Notes: a model not told the origin generated them from the letters alone. Shown: positions 35,371-47,324, numbered from the stretch's first letter. The stretch is 58,380 nt of DNA from Conoideocrella luteorostrata (GCA_032433595.1 JASWJB010000286.1:1-58380); one strand, 5' to 3'. Translations and numbers: made by a program.

Positions 35371-37682
35371 ATGTCTTTTTTCAAGTTCAAACTGGACAAT
35401 GTGCCTCCCCGGTCAGCCCTGGTGCCAATAGCATCACAGACACAGGCGCTGTCGTCGCCGTCGTCGTCGACGCCAGGAAGTGGAAGTGGAAGTGGCAATG
35501 GGGGTGAAATACAGCATGGTACATCATCCACACGGCCGCTCCCAGCCGGCTCTTCGTTCCAGAGGCCGTACATTGTACAACCTCCCCAAGGCACTGGAAA
35601 TCCGAGATCCCGGGATGGCGGATTCCCATCGAATGAAGGTAGAGCCGGTAAAAGGGCGGCGGAAGAGCCAACGACTCGTTTCATTACGTCCACTCCAAGG
35701 AGCCGAAAACAAACCAAAACCCGGAGAAGCACTTCCTGCACCGAGTGCAGACTATCCAAGACCCGCTGCGAGAGGTCCTCCTCGGTACCGGGAGATGCAT
35801 GCCATCGATGTTTGCGGCTGGGTAAGCATTGTCTTTTTGACGCAATCCCTAGCCCGCCATCGACAGTCGTCAAGCCGCCTGCTTCCAGATGGCAGAGCGG
35901 GGCGCTTGATCTTGTGAGAGATCGGAAAGAAGACACGTCTGGCACGGGGCGCAATATGGAAGCAGAGGCTTCCTCTGCTTTCTTCGCTGCGGTCCCAAAC
36001 CATTCACCACGACCATTGCCATCCATTGAAAACAAGCAACTCGATATCAAGATTGACTCTCTCATTGGTCGAGATGTTGCTCAACGAGTATTTCGTCACT
36101 ACATCAGCCACTTCGTGCCAAAGTGTCCCATGGTCATCTTCACGCCTGGTATAACCGCTGAGGCTGTGAGAGAAACGAGGCCACTGCTCTTTCTGTCGAT
36201 ACTAAGCGTCTCTGCCAATGAGTACTGCACTGCTGGAGAACAAAAAGAGCTTGTTCTGGAGGCAAAGCAGGCTCTCGCAGAGCGCGCGTTTGTCCGAGGC
36301 GAGAAATCGCTCGAGCTGGTCCAGGCGCTGCAGGTTGTGTCGCTGTGGTATCGAGCGCCTGATGATTACAAGCAGGTGAACTTGACTCAGTTGTCTCAAA
36401 TAGCCATCACAATGGCCATAGATCTTGGGCTGGACAAGATTGACGTCTCGCAACCAGTTGACACTAGCCTGGCTGCGTGGGACCGGGCAGAAGCACAGCG
36501 AGCGTGGCTGGGATGCTTTCTCTTGACTACGAGGTACGCTGCCTTTCCGCCACTCCTTCTCCCTTCACAACTTCAGAGACTGACCAGTCATCAGCATTTC
36601 TTTGGTCTTGAGGCGAGTCCAAATGATAAGCTGGACTTCGGATATGAACATATACATGACCGATTTACAAAGAACTCAACTGTCCCCTTCAGATGCATTT
36701 TTCTGTGAGCTGGTTAAGATGGAACGCCTTTCCTACGCCATGGACGAAACGTTATCGTTGAGCGATAGCGCCTCGTCTGCATCTATCTATGACCCGGCAA
36801 CTATGAGGACAATCCAGGATTTCCAAGCTCGTATCGATGGCTGGACCAGCTTCAACCTGGATCCCTTGCAAAAGTGTAAGTGTGCACCGTGAGCCTTCAC
36901 GCACAACTTTGGAGTATATCTGACACAGACATTAATCAGTTCTCGTCAATTTTGGCAAATTTACCGGCTCTCTGTATGCACACGAGCCTGCAATGCATGT
37001 CAATGGGAACGTGAGCGAATTTGCTGCGCCGTTTACGTCTAAATCACTTCAAGCCTGCAGCTTCATCAACGAGAAAACCGAGGCGGTTCAGCTGTTGATG
37101 CTTCGAAAAATCATGACCGCGTCACATGGGTTGCTGGACGTCTTTCTCGGGCTGCCCTTACTCGACATGCTTACTTTGTCGCCACACATCTATGGTGGCC
37201 GGGTTATATACTCGGTGATTCTTCTTTGCAAGCTTTACAAAACAATCACGTCATCGAGACGGGATGTAACTGACTATATAAGCACCGATGAGCTGTTCCT
37301 GGAGCATTATTTGGAGCGCCTTGTTATTGTCGCCAAAGATCTCGTTATGAAAGACGAACGTAATGCGCTCAGCAGGTCCTTTGCCATCTTTGAACAATTG
37401 AAGAAGTGGTTCCATCTGAATGGATATCAGCAGCTACCGGCAGATGAGCTGGCGACCGGCTCAAGCAGGAGAAGCAACAATCGGCAGCACGACGCTATGC
37501 AGACGTCAAGTGGCAGCCGGGTGCTGCTCCATCCATACTCTGGAACCGCGGCTCTTCCTGGGTCGCAGCCTGAACAAGCCCCATCATCCACCTCTCCTGT
37601 TTCTCGCTTACCCCCCGCGGATACCGACAGCGGACAGGATTGGTTTTGGGAAGATTTATTCCATGTCGATATGTTCAATTAA
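35371..37682 (+). CDS. Zn2Cys6 fungal-type transcription factor
   Basis: Exons 35371-36533, 36595-36875 and 36940-37682 encode 728 residues. The zinc cluster is complete: Cys123, 126, 133, 144, 147 and 154 (C-x2-C-x6-C-x10-C-x2-C-x6-C), preceded by a basic stretch (RSRKQTKTRRS) and a Ser/Gly/Pro-rich N-terminus. The middle region (from IGRDVAQRVFRHYISHF, about residue 230, to WLGCFLLTTSISLVLRR across intron 1) is the regulatory domain typical of these nuclear DNA-binding activators. The start at 35371 is the first ATG of the frame. The C-terminus is Ser/Pro-rich and ends WEDLFHVDMFN, an acidic/hydrophobic tail that could be an activation patch. It faces a DHA2 transporter gene tail-to-tail (203 bp), suggesting but not proving a regulator-transporter pair. 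Target genes are unknown. Confidence 0.93.
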
Positions 37683-37885
37683 TATATATAACTATCAGCC
37701 GTACATTCACTTTAATGAGCTTTCGTCGAGCGAAAGAAGATGATTTCTATATAAGATGCTTAGGCCTTTGTCTACTAGAAATAAAGTGTACATATAAGCC
37801 AACTGCTTAACCAAAATTTACAATACGTATAATTTTATGTTGATGTTGCCCCGCTATTTGATATTGCAGCTGATGCGCTCAAGGT

Positions 37886-39952
37886 TCAGGCGACCTCGTT
37901 CGACTTCTGATTCTTGGGCTTATTTTTTATACTTCGCCATTCGACGCCGATCGCTCCAATAATGGACATACATGCGAGCACTAAGGCTACCACAAAGGTC
38001 TGAACGACGGCATCATTGTATACCTCGAGCACCCTCGAGACAACATCGGCATGGCCCGAGGCGATTTGGCGAATTGTTCCCTGAAGCTCAGTCGCCCCGG
38101 ACTGCAAGACAATAGGATAATCAATTTCGGGAACTTTGTTGGTCATGCCGGAGATGATGTGATCATTGAAGACGTTCTGGCCGGCGGAGACGAAGATAGC
38201 GCCGCCCAGAGATCGCGCCAGAACGATGAGAGACGTGCCGATAGAGACGTCTTTCTCAGATAAGACTGTCTGAACTGCAATGTTTGGCAATTCAAGACCC
38301 AAACCCGCACCCGCGCCAAAAATAATCTGGAATCCAAGCCTAGAAAACGAGTTAGTCGGAAACTTTGCAAAATGAGCCTCGAGCTTATCCGGACATACCA
38401 CATGGACACGGGAATATCGACCCGGAACAACAGAAGAAGACCAGCCCCAACAGACATAATCAGTGCTCCGGCGATCATAAAGGGCGTATAGTACCCAACT
38501 AGTGTTACGCCTAGGCCGCCGCCGATCGCGAACCCAACTGCACTTTAGTTAGCTTGACGGTTCTGCAGTTGCTGGAACTCGCCACCCGTCGAAGAGGACG
38601 ACTTACCAACACTGAGAACCAACGGGAGGTTATGGATACCGGATTCGGACGCGGTGTCACCTTTGATACCCTGGAACCTGATTTTGTCAACCTGTTAAAA
38701 ACTTCGACCTACCACGAGGCATAGGACAACAAATGGCCATGGATGCTTACCAGATAGGCAAGTAGTAGATGGGAAGCACAAATGCAGCACTCCCGAGGAG
38801 AATGTAAAATGTGGCAAAGGCCACTGTGGGCTGCCGAGCGATTCGCAGCGGCACTGTGGCATTCTCGCCCATCTTCCACTGCGTGAATCCCCAGGCAACC
38901 ATGAGCACGCCAAAGACCGTCAGGAGGGCGATCTCACGACCACTACGAAACTCGTATTTACTGCCTCCCCATTGCAGTGCAATCAAGAGACAAACTATGG
39001 CGGCGATGAACAAGACAGTCCCGATCGGGTCGAATTGCTGAGCCATGCCCATCCAGCTGCTACGCTTGGGGTTATGTTGCCTGGGCGTAGAGAGGAACAA
39101 GACGATGAACGGAATAGCTACAGCGCCTATGGGCAGATTTACTGAACCTTGTGTCAGCGCGAGCCTCGAAATATGTAAACAGCCAATCCACTTACTGTAA
39201 AAGCACCAACGCCACGAGACATGGCCTGTATAAATCGATGAGCATACCGACAACAATCGATTCAGGATATGAAAGATAGGACCAACTCGTAAAAGCTCCT
39301 CCTAGAAGAGGACCAGCTACACTCGCGACACCCCAAACCGCGCCAATCACACCGGTAAAAGCCGGTCTATTGGCCAAAGGAACCGACTTGGCTATGATGA
39401 TGAGTGCACCCGAGAAGATGCCCGAGCCTCCGATTCCGGCAATCGCACGCCCGACAATAAGGGCCACGGAGTTTGGACTCGCGCCACATATGGTGGAGCC
39501 GACTTCGAATATCAACACGGCAGCTACAAACGTCCACTTGATGGATAAGAGAGTGTACAGCTTGCCGAAGAAGAGCTGGAAGCTGCACGTGGTGAGGAGA
39601 TAGGCGCTTCCATACCATCCAATGTCTTGGATGCTGTGGAATTGGGATGTGATGGTGGGAATGGCGGTAGCGATAATGGTTTGGTCCTGATATGGATAGA
39701 TAGAAAGAAAGAAAAACTGTTAGGATGGATAGGCAGTGGCAGTGGCAGTGGGAGTGAGGGTGGACCAACAAGAGCGACTAGGAAATTCGTCAAGCAGAGA
39801 GCCACGAAAATAAGAGCCAATTTCCAGCCAGATGGATACTGTATCTCTCCATCCTGAAGAAAGTTTCCTGGGTGGTCGTTGTTAGTTGCTTGGTCTTGGT
39901 GAGCCTTTTCCAAGGTTGACGCTTGTTTATTCTGCTTAGCTTCCATTGTCAT
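37886..39952 (-). CDS. MFS transporter, DHA2 family (14-TM drug or metabolite efflux type)
   Basis: Reading leftwards, seven exons (39770-39952, 39287-39686, 39196-39225, 38751-39141, 38607-38677, 38399-38537, 37886-38339) encode 555 residues. Hallmarks of the DHA2 branch are [16 protein letters not shown] after intron 1, [16 protein letters not shown], the [17 protein letters not shown] motif, [34 protein letters not shown] rebuilt from three exons, and [17 protein letters not shown]. Such carriers are proton-driven exporters of toxins, drugs or secondary metabolites; the substrate is unknown. One exon is only 30 nt. Introns 1 and 2 both use a GTTGGT donor instead of the usual GTANGT. The start is 39952 (MTMEAKQ), possibly 39946; an upstream in-frame ATG at 40003 would add 17 hydrophobic residues unlike the family. 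Confidence 0.93.
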
Positions 39953-40066
39953 GAGTTGGGATCGAACTGGACGGAAAGTATTTGCAAGAAGATAAAAGAA
40001 CAAGACGAAGGAGTAGTAGTATAAGAGTAGTGATCTCAGAATCCAGTCAATGGAGGAAGAACCTCA

Positions 40067-40074
40067 TACTTATA
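40067..40074 (-). promoter_or_regulatory. Candidate TATA box of the DHA2 transporter gene
   Basis: On the minus strand this reads TATAAGTA, about 115 bp upstream of the chosen start. It sits between the start and two CCAAT boxes, the order expected of a regulated fungal promoter. Confidence 0.45.
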
Positions 40075-40156
40075 GCCGTTAACAATGATGGGACGTCGTA
40101 AAAATTTAATTCATTCTTGAAGTTACTGCATCGGCAAAGTAGAGTGGTCACCTCCT

Positions 40157-40214
40157 ATTGGTTGGACAATTGCCCGTTAGGGAATAGTTTGTTTCTACGG
40201 CTATATCCTATTGG
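40157..40214 (-). promoter_or_regulatory. Two CCAATAGG (CCAAT-box) copies upstream of the DHA2 transporter
   Basis: CCAATAGG occurs twice on the minus strand (ATTGG cores at 40157-40161 and 40210-40214 on the + strand), 53 bp apart and upstream of the TATA-like element. CCAAT is bound by the HAP complex. A direct repeat of ACGGGAT follows at 40241-40256. Sites are seen; function is inferred. Confidence 0.4.
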
Positions 40215-41354
40215 CTGAACGAATTCCCAAAGCAGTAATAACGGGATAAACGGGATTGCAACGAATCTGTTTCAGCACCGGCGCAAAAACGTCTTTGCGG
40301 TGGATCTTGGAAGATTGTGTACTTGTGCGTAGGGGTGGCTGGGTGGTGAATATCTTCTTGGATTGGAAGAGATGGGCTGGGGCGGGTGATGACTATAGGC
40401 ACCGAGATTGCTGGCACTCCGTAATTGGCGGTTTACAGGACAAAGGTGTATGTGCATCATGGTTGGTGCTTTATCTGGCTATTTGAACGGGCACAGGCAG
40501 ACGTCCAGAACATTGCTGTTTCGATACAGACTGACTCGGACTACGGAGTAAGCACACCACAGTTCAGATATTGGGCTGTGCCTGCGCCTGTGCCTATCTC
40601 CGTGCCTGGGTCTATGCACAGGCACGCTCCTCCTGCATACAGAGTGATGCCGTGGAGTGGGCGGGCGGTCGGTCGGTCGAGCCGCAGCAACTGCCACCAG
40701 CAAGTAAAAGTGATTTGAGCGATCTAATGCAAATATATCCCATGTTCTACTAAATCGAATGCAGCCAAGTCAAGGTATTGTGTTTTTGTGTGTGACGCCA
40801 TCAACAGATGGCAGATAAGCGGACAGGCGGGACAAGTTGATTTAGCTCCGGAGAAGCGGAAGCGGTGCTCCAAGTCAGATTGTGCTAACTAGTACTCCGT
40901 ATGCGGTGCAGATAACTAGAGCGGGGCAGCGGCTCTTCTTTTAGCCAAGAATTGGGGGGAGGGGGGGGCCAAGGAGCGTGCCAGGAGGGTCGTGACGAAA
41001 GACGATACTCTGGAAGCCCCACCAGAGCTCCTTCCTTGCCTGCCCACTGCTGCACTCTCTCACGTTAACCGGGGTATTCATGCTGTTATTGACTCCATAT
41101 TATTTTCACTATTCGTTCTGCTTGTTGGGTCCTCAGCCTCGCATAGCCGAGGGTGATCAGGACGTTTTTTTTTGGGCAAAAGAGAAGATGTGCATTGCGT
41201 TTAAGCACGGAAGCTGGAACCCTCGTGCGTGTGTAACCGTCAATCTCTGCCAGTACAATCACCAACCATCCTTTTTATCAACAGAGTCGCTGCCTGTTCT
41301 CACCACACCGGGCTTGCTCGCACTAACCTTGTCCCTCTAAACGGCACCGCAATC

Positions 41355-43663
41355 ATGGCATCCAGAGAAGCAGGCTCACATCTCCAGGATGACATTCTCA
41401 GACACAGTCTAGACAATCCGGAACACTTTTGGGCCAACCAGGCTGAGCATCTCCATTGGCACAAGAAACCGACTGAAACGCTGCGCCGGACGCGGCGAAC
41501 CCTCAAGGAGAGTGGTGTGTCTCACGACAGCTGGGAATGGTTTCCTGGCGGAGAGATTTCCACCTGCTACAACTGCATCGATAGACACGTTGAGGCGGGG
41601 AGGGGCGACAATGTGGCTATCTACTATGACAGCCCCGTGACCAAGACCAAGGAGGCGTACACCTACCGCAAATTGCTGGATGAGGTTGAGGTGCTTGCCG
41701 GCGTGTTGCGAGCCGAGGGTGTGCGCAAGGGAGATGTTGTTATGCTGTATAGTAAGTCGGAAACTATGGACTGTCCTTTTCGTTGCGTTTGCGAAGCAGA
41801 TTGAAAGGCAAGGCGAAGAGGCTGACTCTCTGATCGCTGTACAGTGCCCATGATTCCCTCTGCCTTGATAGGCATGTATGCCGTTAATCGTCTCGGTGCC
41901 GTTCATGCCGTCGTCTTTGGCGGGTTCGCTCCCAATGCGCTCGCCCAGCGAATCGAAGCCTGTAAACCAGTGGCCATTCTTACGGCTTCATGTGGAATCG
42001 ACGGAACCAAACCGCCTATTGCGTATCAGCCGCTCGTCGAGGAAGCCATCAAGATTTCCCCCCACAAACCCGCTCGGACAATGATCTGGCAGCGGCCGCA
42101 AGTACGGTGGAACCCTGATCGTAATAGTGGTCAGTCCACCTGGCAGAAAGTCGTGAGGAGTGCTCGTGCTCGGCAGGTCAAGGCGGAGTGTGTACCAGTG
42201 GCGAGTACGGATCCTGTCTACATCATTCACACGTCGGGGACAACTGGTGCTCCTAAGGGTGTCATGAGAGATGCAGCAGGTCATGCCGTAGGCTTGCATC
42301 TCTCTATCAGCTACCTCTTCAACATCCAAGGACCGGGAGACGTCGCCTTTACAGCTTCAGACATAGGATGGGTTGTCGGCCACTCGTACATCGTGTATGC
42401 CCCCCTATTGGCCGGTGCGTCCACAGTTCTTTACGAGGGCAAACCTGTTGGTACACCGGATGCATCGGCATTCTGGAGAGTTATTGAGGAGTACAAGGTC
42501 AACATGATGTTTACGGCGCCTACAGCCCTGCGTGCCATCAAGAGAGACGACCCAGACAACAAGTTTCTCTCTGGGATTGGTGACCGAGGGGGTCTTCACT
42601 CCCTGAGGGCATTGTTCCTTGCTGGAGAGCGCTCGGAGCCTTCATTGATCTCCATGTACCAAGACCTACTGGACAAGCACGCTGCCCCGGATGCGCACGT
42701 TATCGACAACTGGTGGTCTAGCGAGTCCGGCTCCCCAATCACGGGCCGTGCTCTGGTTCCCCATACGGGTAAAGACCGAGCATCAGCAGTCAGAAACCAC
42801 CAGCCAGCGCTGATCAAGCCGGGAAGTGCTGGCAAGGCCATGCCCGGGTTTGATGTGCGAGTTGTAGATGACGAGGGCCGACAGGTTGAAAAGGGCAGCA
42901 TGGGAAACATTGTGCTGGGCATGCCATTGGCACCGACGGCGTTTCGGACGCTGTGGGGGGACGAGGAGAGATTTTACAAGAGTTACTTGAAAAGGTTTGA
43001 CGGAAAGTGGCTTGATACCGGCGATGCTGGTATGATTGATGAGGATGGCTACGTTCATGTGATGAGCAGGAACGATGACGTGCTGAATGTGAGCGCGCAT
43101 CGATTATCAAGTGGTGAGTTTCTTTCTTCCTATAGTCATCTTCCTCTTTCGAATTTCTTTGATACCCGGCGTGTCATGTATTTCCGTCTACGGCACATTC
43201 TGCTAACGACTTCTTAGGCGGAATCGAACAAGCAATCACCTCTCACCCTCTCGTCGCCGAAGCCAGTGTTGTTGGCGTCCCAGACTCCATCAAGGGCCAA
43301 CTCCCCTTTGCGTTCATCACCCTGTCCACAGCCAATCACCCTTCCTCCGCGGTGCCAGACGAGACAATCGCCTCTGAGATTCAGGGTCTGGTGCGCAAGC
43401 AGGTCGGCGCCATCGCATCCCTCGGAGGCATCATCCAGGGCAAGGGCATGATTCCCAAGACTCGTTCGGGCAAGACGCTGCGTCGTGTTTTGCGGCAGTT
43501 GGTGGAAAACGGTGTCCACGGCGAGTTCGGCAAGGATGTGACGGTGCCGAGCACTGTCGAGGACGCCTCTGTTGTGGAGGTGGCAAGGGCGAAGGTAAAG
43601 GAGTACTTTGAGAAGAGTGGTGGGAAGCATGCGGCGCTGGAGGGGTCAAGAGCGAAGCTATAA
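41355..43663 (+). CDS. Propionyl-CoA synthetase / short-chain acyl-CoA synthetase (ACSS3/PrpE type)
   Basis: Exons 41355-41751, 41845-43113 and 43218-43663 encode 703 residues of the acyl-adenylate-forming family. It activates a short-chain acid, most likely propionate, to its CoA ester via an AMP intermediate. Seen: the acetyl-CoA-synthetase N-terminal cap, GAVHAVVFGGFAPNALAQRI, the P-loop TSGTTGAPKG (262-271), the NWWSSESGSPITG motif, WLDTGDAG, and the catalytic lysine Lys641 in TRSGKTLRR. NWWSSE in place of the NWWQTE of typical acetyl-CoA synthetase, and the overall pattern, place it near ACSS3/PrpE. No clear mitochondrial presequence or peroxisomal SKL tail is visible (it ends SRAKL, a weak PTS1-like end). 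No methylcitrate-cycle gene adjoins it. Confidence 0.9.
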
Positions 43664-43664
43664 T

Positions 43665-43717
43665 TGATGATGATGACGATGACGATGATGATGACGGTGG
43701 TGGTGGTGGTGGTGATG
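43665..43717. repeat. GAT then GGT trinucleotide repeats in the acyl-CoA synthetase 3' region
   Basis: A GATGAT/GACGAT run changes into seven GGT-type units immediately downstream of the stop codon at 43663. It would be transcribed in the 3' untranslated region. Confidence 0.8.
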
Positions 43718-43856
43718 GCTGGGATATGAATAAATCAAAAATTTGCTGGAGAGTGGCTTTTAATTGTTTGATGACACGCGCTACTGGATACAATGGGTGA
43801 TAAGTAGGATATGTTTGTATGATTCACTGATGTCCCCGCCTTGCTGGAGCCATACA

Positions 43857-43880
43857 TACATACATATATATATATATATT
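43857..43880. repeat. AT dinucleotide repeat
   Basis: A short ACATAC then (TA)n run lies downstream of the synthetase gene. It is an ordinary microsatellite. Confidence 0.8.
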
Positions 43881-44203
43881 TACAGAAACACATGCTATGT
43901 TTAGTGTTTTTCCAGAGATCGTCCGTTGCCGGCGTCGCGGCGGTTTAGTTTGTTGACCTTTTTGATTCACCGACTGCTTAGTTTCCATGTTTCCATGCAC
44001 CATAGTGAAGTCTACGAGATCCATTATCTACTGCTCGAGGTATGGGATGAAAATACTTTACAGGCTCATCAAGGACCATACCATGCATGTACTAGTCCCA
44101 AATCTTCTTCAACTCTTCCATCTCCCTCTTGCCCCCAAATACCGTTCATGCCCACGCATTCCAGCTTCTCTACCGTCTTTTTTTCACCATATTTATGTTT
44201 GAT

Positions 44204-44254
44204 GCTTCTTCATCTTCTTCGTCATCATCATCATCATCTTCTTCGTCTTCCGCT
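44204..44254. repeat. CTT/CAT trinucleotide repeat
   Basis: Alternating TCTTC and TCATCA units run for about 50 bases. They give a poly-serine run in one forward frame, which should not be taken for a protein. Confidence 0.75.
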
Positions 44255-44496
44255 TCCCTGCTCTTGGCCGGCCACTCTAATATTCATCCATCCAAAGCCC
44301 CTCATTCGTTTCATTCACTCGACTTCATCACATCCAAATATCTGGTCAGCGAACCACAACCACAACCCCCTTCGGCCATGGTACTACAGCCCCTTCTTCC
44401 TTCACCGTTCTTTCACCTCCATCCCTTAATCCCCCCGCCTCTGTCCCACCTCCGCACTTCCGTCTCACATCCAACATCCACGACATGTTCATGCGC

Positions 44497-44540
44497 ATCC
44501 CATCCCATCCCATCCCCACCCCACCCAACCCAACCCAACC
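44497..44540. repeat. CCCATCC/CCCAACC simple repeat
   Basis: Short C-rich units (CATCC, then CAACC) repeat for about 44 bases on the + strand. It lacks the TTAGGG unit, so it is not a telomere tract. Confidence 0.7.
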
Positions 44541-45035
44541 TATCTGCCCTTTAGGGCCTCTCTAGCGGTGTAACTAGCCCTGGCCCTGGCATCATTCTGG
44601 GCTGAGATGTTGTAGATCGCGGTCTCACAGAGCGAGCTGCACTGGGGCGGGCGCCTCGTGGAGGATGGTGACACGATTTTGTATGGTGTCATGTAGGGAC
44701 CTTGGGGTGTGACAGTGGGAAAGGAGGGGTTGTGCGGCCGAGGGGCACGGAGAGCCCGTTAAGGCAGATTGTCGTCGTGGAATCGTCGTGCGATTATTGT
44801 GTTTGGTGCTCTGAGGACATGATTCGGGAACGAGAGCGCTATCTATGATGGCAGTTAGTGACGGGATATGTTTGTCCGACCCTTCATGCATTCACTCACA
44901 CCTGAGCTTGAACTTGAGCCCTGGATGGTACCTGCCACGACAGCATAATCAGGTAGTCGAGATGCCCCCCCGGGGACCTATCCGTGCTTCCGGGCCTCCG
45001 GGGGGGCGCGTCCGAGTTTCCCAAGAATCTCTATG

Positions 45036-46043
45036 TCATGCCTTCGAACTCAACGACCCGTATACACTGCCCTGCGCCATCGCGGCAATCTTGACATTCG
45101 AGAAGCGCGCCTCGGATAACCGTTTTCCTGCTCGGAGACTCTCCAGGACCCTAATCATGTACGCACGCGATTAGCAAGGCTCCCTTACAATCTCACACGG
45201 TGAATAAAGGGCCGAGCCATCTTTCCATCCATCCATCCGTGAAACCCCAGGGCAAAGGAGTATAGTTAACCAAAAAGACAAAGAGAGAACTGGGAAAACT
45301 TGCCACTCAACATCCACAAAGTAAACACCACACCCCCTCATCTTCCTAATCTCCCTGTCCATCTTCCCGCCCGCCAATCCACCACCACCGCCACATGCTC
45401 CCGCACCTGTTCCGCCAGCAGCCGTCCCAGTCCCGGTCGCAGGCCTCCCTAGGATAACATGCGTGACTTTCCTCCGCGCCAAATGCAGAGACAATTGTCC
45501 GCCATTCTCACTCACCAAATGTTTGAGTTTGTGGTCTGATATGAGAGGGTACGTGCTCCCGTTGACATAAATGACTGTTCCGTAGAAAATGCCCCGTTCG
45601 CGACGGCGAGCGTCCCCGTCCTCATCCCTTGGCTTCCTTGATCCTGCAAAAACGTCTATTTCGTCTCCCTCTCTGCTCTTCTCCTGCTTCTTCTCCTTCT
45701 CCTTCTCCTTCTTCTTCTCGTCCCCCCCAAGACTCTCCTCCATGTTCTTCATCAACCCCGGCTTCTTGAGCATGTCAACCACGCTCGCGCCCCTCCTGCC
45801 AATCACACGCCTCGCCTCCTTATCAGAGCCATGCCGTTCCGTCCCCGAACCCCATGCACCCCGGATACGGGCCTCACCACCTCTGAATTGGCTGTTCACC
45901 TTGCGAGTCCGCGAGTCTCGCCATGCTGTGCCGGGCCGATGATCGGGCCGTTGGTGGCCTGTGGAGGAGGAGTTCCATGGGTCAAAGGTGGCGGCGGCGG
46001 CGGTGGTGGTCCTGGGCAATGACGGGGGAGGCGGCTTGGGCAT
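45036..46043 (-). CDS. BRCT-domain protein
   Basis: Reading leftwards, exons 45304-46043 and 45036-45150 encode 284 residues. The N-terminal half is hydrophilic (MPKPPPPSLP..., FDPWNSS, a Lys/Glu-rich run near 115-130); a single BRCT domain follows from about residue 150: GTVIYVNGSTYPLISDHKL, then VSENGGQLSLHLARRKVTHVI, a Gly-rich loop, GVYFVDVEW, and WVLESLRAGKRLSEARF in exon 2. BRCT domains bind phosphorylated partners in DNA repair and checkpoint control; the partner here is unknown. The key Trp-x3-S/G helix exists only if a 153-nt intron (45151-45303) with a GC donor (GCAAGT) is removed; unspliced reading continues into unrelated residues. Purine-rich codons make the Gly/Lys tracts repetitive. 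The protein resembles a conserved but poorly studied fungal family. Confidence 0.85.
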
Positions 46044-46956
46044 GCTTGGTGCGTCCTGAGGGTGAGCCCAACTGTTTATCGCAGCTAGAAGTGGGGGAGA
46101 TGTATTTGTAGATGACGAGTGATGTTTGATACGAAGGGCAGGTGCATGCGTGTTATCTCATATTTTATACCGTGAAGTTGGCTGGTGTATATTGGCGAGG
46201 ATGGCGAAGACAAGGCGTAGGAATAGGTCGGATAGGCATCAGACGTGCTTGCAAGATGCAGTTGGATGTCCGCTGTTGCTTTGTTCGGTTGATGGCATGT
46301 ATTTTCCTACCTGTTGTTTTCGTCGGCCTTGTCTCCGTGCTGCATCTTCACGCTGCCGCATACCGACTCAGAACGGCCCTGCCTACCCGGCAACCAAATG
46401 GAGTCACATGAGGCCCCATACAAAATAATGCTCGACCGCGCACCTCTGGGATTCAATACCAAAACATCCCGACGAACTTGAGCTCTGTCTGTGGATGGCA
46501 TCAGGGCGTTCCCGCTGTGCAGTTCAGTGCAGACCTGCACATCGATTGTCGCTTCTCAAGTTCAGCAACGTGTACTCCGTACTTCGTGCCCTGTACTCCG
46601 TCCGTACTACTAGTATACCGCTCACTACAGGCCAAAGCCGTTGAATTACATACAATATTAGCAAGTTGCTCCAAGCTTAGTTAGTCGACCGGTCTCGGTC
46701 CCTAAGCTCTCATTCCCATTGGACATTGCTCCATACTCTCCCCCATGGATAATGAGCTGCAGAATACTCCATGTTCCAAGCTCCATTCGGGAGTACAAGG
46801 TTGTTCGATATCCACGACCACGTCGAGCTGATCACCACCGCGTCGGTTCCACCCTCTGACAATCGATGCCTCTGATACTGTATTCATTAGCCAGAGTCCT
46901 TCGTAGTCGGTAGTTAGTCCATCCGTCTTTGCGCGGCCGAATTCGCGAAGCAGTTC

Positions 46957-46985
46957 AAGAAAAAAAAAGAAGAAAAAAAAAGAAG
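46957..46985. repeat. Pure purine tract (29 nt)
   Basis: An uninterrupted A/G run made mostly of A with isolated G. It is simple sequence and was not explained by a gene. Confidence 0.75.
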
Positions 46986-47324
46986 TCACAAGCCAGCCGG
47001 CAAGCCTGACGCCAGCAAACATGACGCCAGCAAAGCATCCCGCTTGTCCAGGGGCCCCCTGGTACTGCCCAGCCATCTCAGCCCATGACCATGATGCCAA
47101 CAAGCAAAAACCAGACCCTTTGCCAGCCATCAACCAATCAATTCGTCGACCGGTCAAGCAATTTAACGCCCGCCGCCATTGCCGTCGAGACCCTTCCCGT
47201 TTCTATCAACAACTTTCAAACCCACCAGCCTGCTCACAGTAGCAATTACTCCGAACAGTGGCGAGGACGGAGTACCTCCCCTTGCAATTTCCTTGTCTCT
47301 CTCACTCTCTCCCGCCCGTCACGG

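Larger units (their letters stand above)
39953..41354. other. Divergent promoter region between the DHA2 transporter and the acyl-CoA synthetase
   Basis: No gene is supported. The left part carries candidate promoter elements for the transporter (TATA, two CCAAT boxes, a CGGGAT direct repeat). Two exact dispersed 9-mers lie at 40542 and 40893. A G-run is at about 40954-40968. Confidence 0.5.
43664..45035. other. Tail-to-tail region with simple repeats between the acyl-CoA synthetase and BRCT genes
   Basis: No gene is supported in 1.4 kb. Microsatellites dominate: GAT/GGT repeats directly after the stop (43665-43717), an AT run (43857-43880), CTT/CAT repeats (44204-44254) that create a fake poly-Ser frame, and CCCATCC/CCCAACC repeats (44497-44540). 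Confidence 0.55.

Noticed and set aside
39953..40003. Upstream start of the DHA2 transporter at 40003
   Set aside because: It would add 17 hydrophobic residues before a hydrophilic tail, unlike the family; MTMEAKQ at 39952 is the better start.
44497..44540. C-rich repeat that could suggest telomere sequence
   Set aside because: Units are CATCC and CAACC, not CCCTAA, and the tract is short and internal.
44129..44554. Frame with a poly-Ser run
   Set aside because: The run is caused by a CTT/CAT microsatellite and the rest is low-complexity Pro/His/Ser.
45171..45303. Unspliced extension of the BRCT frame
   Set aside because: It replaces the conserved BRCT Trp helix by unrelated residues; the GC-AG splice to 45150 restores the domain.
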